Shown piece after piece: positions 9,036 to 17,179 of a stretch of DNA of 64,000 nt. The notes under the pieces were generated by a model. It was not told the origin of the DNA and made no database searches. It worked only from the letters and a program-made list of their open reading frames with translations. The stretch is taken from the NCBI RefSeq assembly GCF_001592935.1, contig NZ_LRDB01000001.1, positions 372,001-436,000 of the forward strand, in the 5' to 3' direction. The position numbers were made by a program, and so were the translations under genes. This DNA comes from Roseivirga echinicomitans. Lineage in GTDB: Bacteria; Bacteroidota; Bacteroidia; Cytophagales; Cyclobacteriaceae. The stretch's first letter is position 1. Every line of letters starts with the position of its first letter.

Positions 9036-9128
9036 CTATTCATCTGAATTTGAAACAAGCGCAGACCTCCTTGTAGATTGAGTAAATCCGTTCTTGGTTT
9101 CGTCTATTTCTCTACTGAACAATTCCAT
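9036..9128 (-). pseudogene. Orphan 5' fragment of an alkB gene
   Basis: An ATG at 9128 opens a 30-codon frame starting MELFSREIDETKNG, which parallels the first residues of the intact AlkB (MNLFPEEIDETKNW). The stretch coding for EIDETKN differs at only one base (AAA versus AAG in the lysine codon). After codon 14 similarity stops and a TAG follows at 9038-9036. The fragment begins only 16 bp after the stop of the Ada-domain gene, as an operon neighbour would. I read it as the original 5' end of alkB left behind when the AlbA_2 gene was inserted. Expression as a short peptide cannot be excluded. Confidence 0.75.
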
Positions 9129-9144
9129 TTTTCCAGTTTTGATA

Positions 9145-9360
9145 TTAGGTTCTCATACAATGCCCACAGGGGCGAAAGCCATACAATTTAGCTTCATCCA
9201 GCGAATAGAAAAATACTCTGTTTTCCTTTTTCATCCTTTTTCCAGAACCACAGTTTAAGGTGCCGTAAATTTTCAGTTTTCTATTGCCAGCCCAGCGTAT
9301 TTCTCTTTGCCTTATTTTACCATATAATTCTGAATTGCTGATTTCAATATGTTGGATCAT
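9145..9360 (-). CDS. Free-standing Ada-type metal-binding domain protein
   Basis: A 71-residue protein made up only of the Ada N-terminal metal-binding domain, which in full-length Ada accepts methyl groups from DNA phosphotriesters. Key phrases are KIYGTLNCGSGKRM (Cys37), VFFYSLDEA and GFRPCGHC (Cys65, Cys68). E. coli Ada uses four zinc cysteines; here the equivalent of the second (four residues after the first) is Lys, so only three Cys remain. Zinc binding or methyl acceptance may differ. It is 3 bp behind the 2OG-oxygenase gene in the ada operon. Together with the downstream-domain gene at 10081 it looks like a split Ada. Confidence 0.82.
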   Translation of the reverse strand: MIQHIEISNSELYGKIRQREIRWAGNRKLKIYGTLNCGSGKRMKKENRVFFYSLDEAKLYGFRPCGHCMRT

Positions 9361-9363
9361 ACT

Positions 9364-10074
9364 TCAACTGATAGCATCATGAAAGATGACCCCTAACGTA
9401 TGCCTTTCTCCGCTTTGTACTTCGCTTACTCCGTGTTTCATATTGACACGATAATAACCCTTGCTGCCTTTCACAGGTCTAAAGTTAGTCGTGAAAATAA
9501 GTAAGTCTCCTTTGTTTGGCTTTAACACTATGGCTTTTGATTGTGCACGTGGTGTTTGTTGCGTCAACACAAATTCTCCTCCTGTAAAGTCTACCTCTGG
9601 TTGGTTTAAAAACAGCACGGCTTGAATCGGAAAATATACTTCACCGTACAAATCTTGATGCAGTGTGTTAAAGCCACCCTTTCCATATTTCAAAATTAAT
9701 GGGGTAGGTTGAAGTTGACCGCTATTATGACAAAGTGATTGTAAATCATCAAACGAATCAGGAAACTGTTTTTCGATATTCAGTACCTTCATCCAAAGGT
9801 TAGCAATAGGGGCAAGTTTTGGGTATAATTCTTCTCTAATGGTTTGAATAACTGATGGCAGCGGATAGTTAAAGTATTTGTATTCCCCCAAACCAAACCT
9901 GTAACGTTCCATCACTACCGTTTTACGGTAAATGGGTCGATTATAGTTTTCAATTAATTCGGAACAGGTATTTTCTAAAATGAAATTCGGAATAAGCGCA
10001 AAGCCTTTGGAGTGCATTTCTTCTGTCACATTCGACCAGCTGGTCTCTGCAATTTTTGCTTCTATACTTTCCAT
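9364..10074 (-). CDS. 2OG-Fe(II) oxygenase (prolyl-hydroxylase-like)
   Basis: A 236-residue member of the 2-oxoglutarate/Fe(II) dioxygenase superfamily. The iron ligands are His and Asp in NTLHQDLYGE near 139 and the distal His in NMKHGVSEV near 212; the 2OG-binding Arg is probably in GERHTLGVIFHDA near the C-terminus. GGEFVLTQQ is the usual strand following the HxD motif. It sits between the AraC-MGMT gene (6 bp upstream) and the Ada-domain gene (3 bp downstream), so it is very likely part of the adaptive response to alkylation. It could repair a lesion class different from AlkB's or hydroxylate a protein; the sequence does not decide. Confidence 0.85.
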   Translation of the reverse strand: MESIEAKIAETSWSNVTEEMHSKGFALIPNFILENTCSELIENYNRPIYRKTVVMERYRFGLGEYKYFNYPLPSVIQTIREELYPKLAPIANLWMKVLNIEKQFPDSFDDLQSLCHNSGQLQPTPLILKYGKGGFNTLHQDLYGEVYFPIQAVLFLNQPEVDFTGGEFVLTQQTPRAQSKAIVLKPNKGDLLIFTTNFRPVKGSKGYYRVNMKHGVSEVQSGERHTLGVIFHDAIS

Positions 10075-10080
10075 GGCCTT

Positions 10081-10929
10081 TTAAACTGCGGTGTCTATTT
10101 TTGCTGCCTCCCAACCAATGATAGCAGTTTTTCGAGTTGGCCCCCACATATAGCCACCTACTGTTCCGGTGGCTTGAATTACCCTGTGACAAGGAATCAA
10201 AAAAGCGACAGGGTTACTTCCTATAGCGGTACCCACGGCCCTGGAAGCTTTCGGCTTTTCAATTTTGGCCGCCACATTGCCATAGGTTGAGAGTTGGCCC
10301 AAAGGAATATTCAAAAGGGCTTTCCAGACTTTTAGCTGGAAGTCAGTGCCTTTGAGGTGCAATTTGATTTTATCAAGTTGCTGCCAATCGTGAGTGAAAA
10401 TGTACAGCGCATTTTGCTGCATCATATCTACTACCTGATTTAACTTGGCATTGGGAAAATGGCTTTTAAAGGTGTTGAAGGCAGCTGTTTCATTTTCTGA
10501 AAAAGCCATATAACAAATTCCTTTTGGGGTAGAAGCCACCAAAATATTTCCGAAAGGGCTTTCGGCAAAACTGTAATTAATGGTGAGGCTTTCTCCTCCA
10601 TTTTTGAATTCGCCCGGGGTCATTCCTTCAATCTGAACAAACAGATCGTGGAGACGGCCTGTGCCAGACAAGCCTGTTTCATAAGCTGCATCAAACAAAG
10701 TGGATTGCTTTTCTTTGAGCACCTGCTTGGCGTGTTCTACACTAATGTATTGCAAGAATTTCTTTGGACTTACTCCAGCCCATTCAGTAAACATACGCTG
10801 GAAATGAAAAGGGCTAAGGTTTACCTTTTCTGCGAGCTCTTCTAAGGTAGGCTGCGCTTTGAAGTTAAGCTTCAAATAATCAATGGCCTTCGCAACCCGC
10901 TCGTAATTAATTTGGCTTTGTTCGTTCAT
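10081..10929 (-). CDS. AraC-type activator fused to methylated-DNA-cysteine S-methyltransferase (Ada without its N-domain)
   Basis: A 282-residue fusion. Residues about 10-100 are an AraC-type double HTH (FHFQRMFTEWAGVSPKKF is the second recognition region). Residues about 115-275 are an O6-alkylguanine-DNA alkyltransferase with the acceptor Cys in the PCHRVI motif near 247 and the conserved KASRAVGTAIGSNP before it. It lacks the N-terminal metal-binding domain that senses phosphotriesters in classical Ada. That domain is encoded separately at 9145-9360 in the same operon. It probably both repairs O6-methylguanine and activates the operon, including the oxygenase gene. Start ATG 10929 gives the expected helical N-terminus. 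Confidence 0.93.
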   Translation of the reverse strand: MNEQSQINYERVAKAIDYLKLNFKAQPTLEELAEKVNLSPFHFQRMFTEWAGVSPKKFLQYISVEHAKQVLKEKQSTLFDAAYETGLSGTGRLHDLFVQIEGMTPGEFKNGGESLTINYSFAESPFGNILVASTPKGICYMAFSENETAAFNTFKSHFPNAKLNQVVDMMQQNALYIFTHDWQQLDKIKLHLKGTDFQLKVWKALLNIPLGQLSTYGNVAAKIEKPKASRAVGTAIGSNPVAFLIPCHRVIQATGTVGGYMWGPTRKTAIIGWEAAKIDTAV

Positions 10930-11006
10930 GATTTAGGGTTTCAATTAGAACAAAGGTTGCCTAATTGCCTAATGAGTAAAACCCGAAACTTGCGGGATTC
11001 TATTCT

Positions 11007-11429
11007 TTAATCGCGACTTGGCCCTTCAGAAGAATTACCACTTTTGCTTTTTACGCCTTCAATCTCGATTCCTTTGTTCACAAAATCATAGGCAGAGTGT
11101 ACAAAAAACACGGTTCCGTTAAGCATGGCAATTGGCGTTTTAAGGATATCCGGATGACGCTTTACAATCTTCATCATTTCTTCATTCGAAAAATTCTGGG
11201 CCTTAATTTCATTTAAAAAAGTGTCCGAAGTTTTATCGATTAAATCGAGAATTTGCAAACCCATGTCATTTGCTACTTGGGTCAGCTGTGTTTCTGTCAG
11301 TGGGTTTTTGTCAATGTTCCTTTCGTTCACTTTGTATTTCTGAATAGAACTTGCATAGCCCAGCACTTTTGCATCATGGGCTTTTCTCCCATTAAAAATA
11401 AAAAGAATTTCGTTTTCCTGTGGTCTCAT
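11007..11429 (-). CDS. ArsC/Spx-like thioredoxin-fold protein lacking the catalytic cysteine
   Basis: A 140-residue protein resembling the ArsC/Spx family. It has a beta-alpha start (ILFIFNGRKAHDAKVLGYA), a middle helical region, and the family's hallmark HPDILKTPIAML near 100, which corresponds to the segment before the substrate-binding arginine in arsenate reductases. No cysteine is present at the position of the CxxC or Cx5R motif, where the sequence reads NGRKAHD, so arsenate reduction is unlikely. The acidic, serine-rich tail is probably disordered. Redox-independent Spx-like regulation is possible but unproven. It is probably monocistronic. Confidence 0.65.
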   Translation of the reverse strand: MRPQENEILFIFNGRKAHDAKVLGYASSIQKYKVNERNIDKNPLTETQLTQVANDMGLQILDLIDKTSDTFLNEIKAQNFSNEEMMKIVKRHPDILKTPIAMLNGTVFFVHSAYDFVNKGIEIEGVKSKSGNSSEGPSRD

Positions 11430-11523
11430 AAAGAATGGGTAAAAAGTGAACTAAAGGGTAGATAAAGTTTGGAGCAGTGACAGAAATACAGCACTGCTCC
11501 ATGATCTATATATAGAGTAATGC

Positions 11524-11688
11524 CTATCGCCTACTGGTGACTCCTCTTAATAGAGAAACAACAAGCAATACCACGAAAATGAAGAATACAATTTTAGCTA
11601 GAGAAGCAGCGCCAGCAGCAATGCCTCCAAAGCCTAAAATACCGGCAACTATGGCTATAATTAAGAATGTGATTGTCCAACGTAACAT
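11524..11688 (-). CDS. DUF1328-family small membrane protein
   Basis: A 54-residue protein with two hydrophobic helices, [16 protein letters not shown] and [16 protein letters not shown], separated by [11 protein letters not shown], and a basic tail GVTSRR. This is the layout of the DUF1328/YtjA family of inner-membrane proteins, often stress-inducible and of unknown role. A longer frame begins at 11829, but the ATG at 11688 (MLRWTI) matches the family start, and the extra 47 residues look non-coding. Confidence 0.85.
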   Translation of the reverse strand: MLRWTITFLIIAIVAGILGFGGIAAGAASLAKIVFFIFVVLLVVSLLRGVTSRR

Positions 11689-11865
11689 ATCTGTGGGGTT
11701 TAAGTGATTAATTGATTCACCCCTAGATATGGGAAAACTATGCCAAGCCGATTTATTCCAAATAATCAGCGTTTTTAGTAAATTTAATGAGACGTTAAGA
11801 CCCAGCTTGTGGAGATGTTTCCACAACAAGTTGTTTAAATTGAAGGACTTAGGAATGCAATTAGA

Positions 11866-13038
11866 TCAAGCCAAACCCTTCACCCATAAAAAGGCATACC
11901 TCACGGCCAAAAGTAACATGATTGGAAGTAGAGCAATAGAAAACACCTGAAGCTGGAAAACCCAAATAAAGGTCATTCCTATAAGCATAATAAAGAGTAA
12001 GCGAACATATACCCGTGTCCACCCTGGAGCTCTTCTCTTGGCTACATAAAAGGCTACAATGAGATTAGGCGCAAATGCCCAAAGTAAATTTAAGTTTTTA
12101 ACCGTGGCGGTATGGTCAGTAGCAAACCAAAGCAAGGCTACCATTACCCCAACTAAACCTGTAACGAACAAAATGGTGAAATCTAAGTACCTAGCCCTTG
12201 TATTATTAGCGGTATCCTTATAGGTGAAAACCACCACAATAATCATTAGGAACGAAAAGATCATCCAAGGTGAAATTGTTTCTTGAGGTGTTTCATAGTA
12301 ATCTGATTCGAAAAGCATGTTTGTTGACTTCACTACTGGAACTTCTTCCCCGTCTCTTGTGATCGTAGCATTGGCATAAGCCTTCATTATGTAATCAGGT
12401 AAAAACATATGCTCTTCTGGCGTGGCATTAACATCAATGACTGACCCTAAGGCAATGTCAATCCCAAAATCCCACCAAGGAAAGTTGAAAGTGTTTTCTT
12501 GAATCAGGTCACGAAAGGTCTTTTCTTCTGTGAGGTGATCGTTGTTGAATTTGAGTTTGTCCCCTAAAACATTGCTCACCACATCGCGCAACTTGGTGGC
12601 GCAGTTATCATAGAAGAAATCGTATAAATAGTAAGCGTTTTCAGGAATGGCGTTGTTCTCTATAAACTCAAATATTTGCTGTTTTTCAGCGTGATTAAGG
12701 CTCAAAACTTGTTCGGTTACCCAGCGGTTTTGGGCTTGATAATTCCCCAAAAAACGTTTGAAATCCTGAATTGACAGTTTATAGTTTAACTTACCCTGAG
12801 CAAACTTTACGTAGAAACCGTCTTCGAAAGAATCAAATGTTCCATAGTTATAGACCCTATCAAAACTTAAATACGGATCTTGAATTCGAATAGCACCGTG
12901 ACCAAAGCTGTCATACAAATTTGCCCCTGGGCCAATGGTGATGATACTGATTTCAGCTTGGCCAGACAAGGCTGGAAATTGAGCCTTCGCGCTAAAAACA
13001 AAAAGGAGTAAACTGAAAAAAAGTACAAACCGCTTCAT
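11866..13038 (-). CDS. DUF4105 (Lnb-type) periplasmic domain protein with membrane C-terminus
   Basis: A 390-residue protein with a signal peptide (MKRFVLFFSLLLFVFSAKA). Residues about 25-250 are a DUF4105/Lnb N-terminal periplasmic domain: YDSFGHGAIRI carries the conserved His and YDFFYDNCATKLRD the conserved Cys. The C-terminus has about four membrane segments between residues 255 and 385. In some Gram-positives Lnb transfers a lipoprotein acyl chain; in Bacteroidota the role of this common protein is not established to my knowledge. It runs divergently from the radical SAM gene with a 97-bp gap. Confidence 0.85.
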   Translation of the reverse strand: MKRFVLFFSLLLFVFSAKAQFPALSGQAEISIITIGPGANLYDSFGHGAIRIQDPYLSFDRVYNYGTFDSFEDGFYVKFAQGKLNYKLSIQDFKRFLGNYQAQNRWVTEQVLSLNHAEKQQIFEFIENNAIPENAYYLYDFFYDNCATKLRDVVSNVLGDKLKFNNDHLTEEKTFRDLIQENTFNFPWWDFGIDIALGSVIDVNATPEEHMFLPDYIMKAYANATITRDGEEVPVVKSTNMLFESDYYETPQETISPWMIFSFLMIIVVVFTYKDTANNTRARYLDFTILFVTGLVGVMVALLWFATDHTATVKNLNLLWAFAPNLIVAFYVAKRRAPGWTRVYVRLLFIMLIGMTFIWVFQLQVFSIALLPIMLLLAVRYAFLWVKGLA

Positions 13039-13135
13039 TCGTAATATGATTGTGTTGTACGAAGATAAAGAGACTTATTTGATTAAAAACCTTTAAGGGT
13101 TTTGAAAGTGAACTTTGCCAACCTAATTTGACGCT

Positions 13136-14158
13136 ATGAACAGAAATTTCACAGATGGGATGAATTACGCGTCAAAACTGACCCTCCTTCGATTGTGGAA
13201 TATGTTCCAATTGGTGGGAAGTTATTGGCTTTCTAAAATCACGAAAAGGGCAAACCATTCGGGAATGCCAATCAGCATCAGCTTAGAACCTACCACTTCT
13301 TGCAACTTACGTTGCCCCGAATGCCCTAGCGGAATTCGCAGTTTTTCTCGAGACACAGGAATGCTGACAGACGAAATTTTCCAAAAAACCATTGACGAAC
13401 TGGCGCCTCGGCTTACCTATCTTATTTTCTACTTTCAAGGTGAACCTTACTTAAACACCAGCTTTTTAAACCATGTAAAGTATGCTTCAACAAAGAAAAT
13501 CTATACAGCCACTTCGACCAATGCCCATTACCTCCACGATAAAAATGCTAAGGCGACAGTTGAGTCTGGTTTAGATCGACTTATTATTTCCATTGATGGC
13601 ACCACGCAGGAAACCTATGAGCAATACCGAATTGGCGGGAAGCTGAAAAAGGTAATTGAGGGCACAAAAAACATTATCCGTTGGAAGAAAGAACTGAAGA
13701 GTAAAACCCCCCATGTCATTTTTCAATATTTGGTGGTAAAGCCAAATCAGCATCAGTTAGACGATGTTCAAAAACTAGCCACAGCGTTGGGTGTGGACGA
13801 AGTCGCTTTCAAAACGGCTCAGATCTATGATTACGAAAACGGTTCGGAACTGATTCCAACCATAGAAAAATATGCGCGTTACCGCCAAAAAGCGAATGGA
13901 AAATGGGAGATAAAAAACCGATTGCTCAACCATTGTTGGAAAATGTGGCACTCCTGCGTAATCACTTGGGACGGAAAAGTAGTGCCTTGCTGTTTCGATA
14001 AAGATGCACATTATCAACTGGGCAGTATGCAGGCCCAAAGTTTTCAGCAAGTTTGGAAAGGAAAAGCCTATCAGAGTTTCCGTCAGTCGCTTATTAAATC
14101 GAGAAGTGAAATTGAAATGTGTAAGAATTGTTCTGAAGGAACGAGGGTTTGGGCTTAG
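13136..14158 (+). CDS. Radical SAM/SPASM domain protein
   Basis: A 340-residue radical SAM enzyme. The [4Fe-4S] motif CX3CX2C is in TTSCNLRCPECPSG near 58-65. The C-terminal SPASM-type region carries further cysteines in HSCVITWDGKVVPCCFDK and MCKNCSEG, giving auxiliary cluster ligands. SPASM enzymes commonly modify peptides, but they also include molybdopterin- and nucleoside-modifying members. No short peptide gene lies beside it, so it does not look like a RiPP maturase cassette. Its stop overlaps the convergent FeoB-associated gene stop by 4 nt. Confidence 0.88.
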   Translation: MNRNFTDGMNYASKLTLLRLWNMFQLVGSYWLSKITKRANHSGMPISISLEPTTSCNLRCPECPSGIRSFSRDTGMLTDEIFQKTIDELAPRLTYLIFYFQGEPYLNTSFLNHVKYASTKKIYTATSTNAHYLHDKNAKATVESGLDRLIISIDGTTQETYEQYRIGGKLKKVIEGTKNIIRWKKELKSKTPHVIFQYLVVKPNQHQLDDVQKLATALGVDEVAFKTAQIYDYENGSELIPTIEKYARYRQKANGKWEIKNRLLNHCWKMWHSCVITWDGKVVPCCFDKDAHYQLGSMQAQSFQQVWKGKAYQSFRQSLIKSRSEIEMCKNCSEGTRVWA

Positions 14159-14328
14159 TTCTTTAGGTGATCTGGCATTTTAAACTCTATTTTCTTCACC
14201 TCTTTAGAAATATCACAAGAGCCACAGCCTTTCGGACAGCCTTTGTCGGATTTATATTGATGATAAAAGTGCCTCCCAATAAAGAGTACCGCTATTAAAA
14301 ACACTATGCCCACTACTAACTCTTGCAT
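14155..14328 (-). CDS. FeoB-associated Cys-rich membrane protein
   Basis: A 57-residue frame. It starts MQELVVGIVFLIAVLFIGR, which forms a single membrane helix, and continues with KGCPKGCGSCDISKEVKK, the Cys-rich CPxGCGSC motif of the FeoB_associated family. Such proteins are often encoded with the ferrous iron transporter FeoB, which is not in this window. The start is ATG 14328. The stop overlaps the radical SAM stop by 4 nt on the opposite strand. Confidence 0.82.
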   Translation of the reverse strand: MQELVVGIVFLIAVLFIGRHFYHQYKSDKGCPKGCGSCDISKEVKKIEFKMPDHLKN

Positions 14329-14508
14329 TTCGCTGAACTTTTGAAAGGTTAACCCAAAACTCGCTGGCGAAGTTCGGTTTTATTTAGAATTATTCCAAAT
14401 AAAGCCCGTTTAGTCGATTAAAACTCTAGATCCTTCGTACCTCAGGAAAAAAAAAGGCTTTGTCACTTCAGGTTTACTGATTTTAGCTAAAGCTTTACCA
14501 TTCATTGC

Positions 14509-15291
14509 TTAAAACCAATGCTCTTGAATTAACTGCTGCATGGCGGGTTGCACTTCGTTTCCAGCAATGATTTGCCTTCCGAAAATATAGTCATCGCCTC
14601 CTTTGAAATCGCTCACCATTCCACCTGCTTCTTTCACAATTAAGGCCCCTGCTGCTACATCCCAAGGTTGCAAGTTGTACTCGAAAAACCCTTCGAAACG
14701 ACCACAAGCGGTATAGGCCAAATCTACTGCCGCACTGCCCATTCTGCGTAAGCCATGGGTAGATTTCATGAACTCATCAAGAATCACCAAATACTGCGAC
14801 ATCTGCTCAAAGTTGTAATAAGGAAAGCCCGTAGCCAATAATGACTTGTCCAAAGTTTTTATGGGAGAAACTGTAATAGGGAAGTGATTCAAGAATGCGC
14901 CTTGCCCTTTTACGGCATGAAAACATTCATCCCGGTTGATCTCATATACAACACCCATGGTCAATTCATTGCGTTTCATCAAAGCAATAGACACTGCGTA
15001 GACAGGAATGCCATGTGCAAAGTTGGTGGTGCCATCCAACGGATCAACAATCCAATTATAGGTGTCTGATTTTTTAGTGGAAGTACCTTCTTCAGCAATA
15101 AAACCAGCACCTGGAAGAATCTTGCTCAAGCCTGCAACAATTCGCTTTTCAGCCTCTTTGTCTACATAGGAAACAAGGTCGTTTTTACCTTTGTATTCGA
15201 TTTTTGAATGATCAAATTTTCTGGATTCTTGCCGAATGAATTCACCGGTTTCTTTGGCAAGCACGATGACATCTTGAAGTAGTTGCTGCAT
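14509..15291 (-). CDS. Inositol monophosphatase family protein
   Basis: A 260-residue Mg2+-dependent sugar or inositol phosphatase. Metal-binding motifs are FIAEEG near 61, WIVDPLDGTTNFAHG near 81-95, and QPWDVAAGALIVKEAGG near 213. It is a cytoplasmic protein of typical family length, so hydrolysis of inositol-1-phosphate or a related phosphate is likely; substrate choice cannot be read from the sequence. The first 46 or so codons recur as a decayed copy at 17179-17317, with two accessory genes in between. Confidence 0.93.
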   Translation of the reverse strand: MQQLLQDVIVLAKETGEFIRQESRKFDHSKIEYKGKNDLVSYVDKEAEKRIVAGLSKILPGAGFIAEEGTSTKKSDTYNWIVDPLDGTTNFAHGIPVYAVSIALMKRNELTMGVVYEINRDECFHAVKGQGAFLNHFPITVSPIKTLDKSLLATGFPYYNFEQMSQYLVILDEFMKSTHGLRRMGSAAVDLAYTACGRFEGFFEYNLQPWDVAAGALIVKEAGGMVSDFKGGDDYIFGRQIIAGNEVQPAMQQLIQEHWF

Positions 15292-15311
15292 GTTCTATTT
15301 TCTTAACCCTA

Positions 15312-15319
15312 CAAATATA
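15312..15319 (-). promoter_or_regulatory. Possible -7 element of the inositol monophosphatase gene
   Basis: On the minus strand TATATTTG matches the Bacteroidota -7 consensus TAnnTTTG and lies 20 nt before the ATG at 15291. A -33 box at the proper distance is not clear. Confidence 0.4.
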
Positions 15320-15386
15320 AGGGTTTCAAAATGCAGACTTTATGAAATTCTGTTTAGTATTCAAGCAAAAGCCACAAGTCAACAGC

Positions 15387-16178
15387 TTAATTCCAAACCG
15401 TAGTTTGTAGCCAAGTAATAGCATCCTTTACATAAGGTACGTAGTTGCACGGCTCGTAATGCCCAAGCCCAGTTGCCTCCACAAAGGTAATGTCGCTCCC
15501 TGCGGAAATAGACCCGTCCACCCATGCTTTAGTGGTTTCTATTGGGAATAACTGATCTTCTGAGCCATGTATTACATAAAGCGGAACATTGATTTTCCGG
15601 AAAGAGCCATCTTGGTTACGCGTGCTATATGAGCTGGCCATGGCAATCCCAGCAGAGAATAATTGAGGTGCGTTATCAGTAAAAAGCCAAGTTGCATTTC
15701 CTCCATTGCTGTAGCCCATGGCCACCACTTTATTTGGGTCTACCGACAGGTAGTCTTTGGCCAAACTAATCAACCCTTGAATCTGAATTTGATTGTTTTG
15801 ATCATACCATTGTTCTTGCCCTGCATTGGGTATTATCATAAATGCGTTGAGGCCTTCCAACCCTTCTTCTAAATAGCAATCGTATGAAGTTTGATGTGCA
15901 CTGGCAGCGCCACCCGATTCACCATGCATGTCTATAAATAATGGCGCGGTTTCGCCTGTCTCCAATTCTGGCACCACCAGCCTAAAATTCCAGAAAACAT
16001 TGGCTGCTACCTCAATAGAATGATCTTTAACCCCAGGCGAAAAATCGAGTTGACTGAAAGACAATTGAACATCTTCCCATGTAATTGGGTCTGGACCATC
16101 GTCTCCTCCGCCACCACAGCTAAGAACAAATATTGAAAAAAAGAGAATTGCTAAAAATGACCTGTTCTTGAGTTTCAT
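15387..16178 (-). CDS. Lipoprotein alpha/beta hydrolase (esterase of the LpqC/PHB-depolymerase type)
   Basis: A 263-residue surface or periplasmic lipoprotein: a hydrophobic start, LSCGGGGDDG with the lipobox Cys at about 21, then an alpha/beta-hydrolase domain. The nucleophile elbow is MGYSNGGNAT (Ser near 155), a probable acid is in HGSEDQLF, and the histidine is in GLGHYEPC near 242. An oxyanion-type HGESGG is near 87. A carboxylesterase role on an extracellular polymer or ester is likely. It lies within the accessory segment between the intact inositol monophosphatase gene and its orphan 5' copy. Confidence 0.82.
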   Translation of the reverse strand: MKLKNRSFLAILFFSIFVLSCGGGGDDGPDPITWEDVQLSFSQLDFSPGVKDHSIEVAANVFWNFRLVVPELETGETAPLFIDMHGESGGAASAHQTSYDCYLEEGLEGLNAFMIIPNAGQEQWYDQNNQIQIQGLISLAKDYLSVDPNKVVAMGYSNGGNATWLFTDNAPQLFSAGIAMASSYSTRNQDGSFRKINVPLYVIHGSEDQLFPIETTKAWVDGSISAGSDITFVEATGLGHYEPCNYVPYVKDAITWLQTTVWN

Positions 16179-16317
16179 ACCCTTGAAAATTAGATGCTAA
16201 AAATGACCTTATTTTGATTAAATATAGAATTTTTAAATCAATAAGGACCGATGGAATAAAAACAACCAAGCCTAGAAATCCCCTTAACTGTCGAAACTAT
16301 TGGCTTGGAATACAGTA

Positions 16318-16325
16318 TAATTTTG
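16318..16325 (+). promoter_or_regulatory. Possible -7 element for the 16412 gene
   Basis: TAATTTTG matches TAnnTTTG. A TTG lies 15 bases upstream, slightly short of the preferred spacing. The start codon is 86 nt downstream, which would leave a longish leader. Confidence 0.3.
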
Positions 16326-16411
16326 TGAAAAATAATGCTCAACTTATAATGTTTGAAGCATTTTAATGCCTTCTTTAGAAGAACAATTCCTTATTGAACG
16401 CTTTTAATTAA

Positions 16412-17179
16412 ATGAACAGAATTACCCTAAGTAGATACGTTTTCTTTATACTAGGTTTGATTTTTTCACAAGAGCTTTCCGCTCAGGCTTTATCAAACGC
16501 AGAGCAATACTATGCTTGGAATGTAAAGAGCACAGTGGTTTATGCCGAAACAAATACGGAATCCGAAGTTTTAGATAGCCTGGCTTTTGGAACGGAGGTT
16601 TTCATTAAAGATACTTCATACCCTAAGATCATTAGAGACTTTCAGGTCGAATCAGATCAAAATCAAATTGATTATTCCCTGAAAGGCCATTGGGTTAAAA
16701 TAGTTGCTGGAGATGTTGAAGGCTATGTATTTGACGGTGAACTTTCCAAAAGATTACCATTGAAATTGACTGAAAACAAGCGACCAGAAAGAGAAGATGA
16801 TTATTTAGAGCGTACTTTAGGAGAGGGAGTGGTTACGGAAGAAAACGAGCCACTAGGGACTGAACCTAACATTTACTACCGTTGGATTAAAGACATTAAA
16901 TTCGCTGACGGTAGTTATATTCATTGGATAAATCAAGAAGGCTGTGATATAGGAGAGTTTTTCATTAGTGGAGCCAGTATCAATCAAGTCTATTTTATGT
17001 TCACGGCATTTCTTTATGACAACAGATCACGCATCTACTTCCCAAATGCTGATATCGTTAAACTTACTAAAGTGAAGGGTACAAGGCTCGAGTTTACCGA
17101 TTCCGAAGAGTCTTATTCAAATCACATCACCATCAAGGAAGACGGGAAAGTTGTCTTTGGTGGTGGCTTGTGCGGTTAA
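16412..17179 (+). CDS. Secreted SH3b-like domain protein of unknown function
   Basis: A 255-residue protein with a signal peptide (ILGLIFSQELSAQA). Residues about 35-120 have the look of a bacterial SH3 domain: a beta strand WNVKSTVVYAETNTESEVL, then LAFGTEVFI, and later GHWVKIVAGDVEGYVFDGEL. The remaining C-terminal half is beta-rich with no family I recognise. Such proteins usually sit at the cell wall or in the periplasm. The gene ends where the decayed inositol monophosphatase copy begins, so it belongs to the accessory segment 15292-17178. Confidence 0.7.
   Translation: MNRITLSRYVFFILGLIFSQELSAQALSNAEQYYAWNVKSTVVYAETNTESEVLDSLAFGTEVFIKDTSYPKIIRDFQVESDQNQIDYSLKGHWVKIVAGDVEGYVFDGELSKRLPLKLTENKRPEREDDYLERTLGEGVVTEENEPLGTEPNIYYRWIKDIKFADGSYIHWINQEGCDIGEFFISGASINQVYFMFTAFLYDNRSRIYFPNADIVKLTKVKGTRLEFTDSEESYSNHITIKEDGKVVFGGGLCG

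Noticed and set aside
11809-11833. Hairpin with a 7-bp stem (TTGTGGA/TCCACAA) in the gap between the DUF1328 and DUF4105 genes
   Set aside because: Short stem with no T-run on either strand; not enough to call a terminator or operator.
13136-14328. RiPP cassette made of the radical SAM/SPASM gene and the 57-residue Cys-rich frame
   Set aside because: The small frame is convergent, has a membrane helix and the CPxGCGSC motif of FeoB-associated proteins, and no leader peptide.
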